A stretch of DNA of 5,915 nt from an uncultured cyanobacterium. Its GTDB lineage: Bacteria > Cyanobacteriota > Cyanobacteriia > PCC-6307 > Cyanobiaceae. Shown piece by piece: positions 1 to 5,915 of the stretch. Each line of letters opens with the position of its first letter. The first letter of the stretch is position 1. Under the pieces are notes generated by a model. It was not told the origin of the DNA and did not search any database. It worked only from the letters and a program-made list of their open reading frames with translations. The DNA lies in the NCBI GenBank assembly GCA_903928835.1, contig CAIYSK010000179.1:1-5915 (forward strand), read 5' to 3'. The position numbers were made by a program, and so were the translations under genes.

Positions 1-5857
<5,857 letters not shown>

Positions 5858-5858
5858 C

Positions 5859-5878
5859 TGGGTTTGGTTGGGTTTAGG
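5859..5878 (+). repeat. Two 10-bp imperfect tandem units, G/T-rich, behind rlmN
   Basis: TGGGTTTGGT is followed directly by TGGGTTTAGG (8 of 10 identical). The unit lies 2 nt after the rlmN stop. It has no hairpin and no T-run, so it is not a terminator by itself. The rest of the tail to 5915 shows only a weak GGGG/CCCC pairing (5891-5894 with 5903-5906) and no recognised gene. Confidence 0.55.
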
Positions 5879-5915
5879 TGGCATCGCGCAGGGGATCAAA
5901 TGCCCCCCGGCAGCC

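Noticed and set aside
5891..5906. GGGG/CCCC hairpin behind rlmN as terminator
   Set aside because: It has only 4 bp with an 8-nt loop and no T-run on either strand.

Overview
The window is a stretch of a cyanobacterial chromosome, read left to right on the + strand throughout. The diagnostic point is the RNA polymerase largest subunit split into two genes, rpoC1 and rpoC2. The rpoC2 product also carries a very large insertion in its trigger loop, as in cyanobacteria. High GC, a one-helix high-light-inducible protein (HLIP) gene directly behind rpoC2, and no HIP1 octamer (GCGATCGC) that I could find all point to a GC-rich picocyanobacterium of the Synechococcus/Cyanobium type. The genus is an inference from style, not a measurement.

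Layout: 1-423 is the 3' end of rpoC1 (gamma subunit), cut by the left window edge. 424-484 is a short pyrimidine-rich spacer. 485-4597 is the complete rpoC2, 1370 residues, with bridge helix, four-cysteine zinc site, trigger helix, an insertion of about 630 residues (SI3) and the conserved C-terminal block. 4590-4775 is a 61-residue hli gene overlapping the rpoC2 end by 8 nt. 4772-5857 is rlmN, a radical-SAM RNA methyltransferase of 361 residues, whose best start (GTG) overlaps the hli stop by 4 nt as GTGA. 5858-5915 is non-coding or the far end of a convergent gene.

The genes look like one transcription unit: RNA polymerase subunits, then a small thylakoid photoprotection protein, then an enzyme that modifies 23S rRNA and tRNA. 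The most interesting non-coding signal is a strong hairpin at 4789-4814: 11 consecutive pairs, one of them G-U, a 4-nt loop, then TTTCGTCGTT. It begins 13 nt after the hli stop and lies inside the first codons of rlmN as I call them. It could be the terminator of the rpo-hli unit, an attenuator relieved by translational coupling, or a processing site. Nothing else in the window looks like an undescribed system. The genes themselves are known families, and the long antisense reading frames are explained by codon usage.
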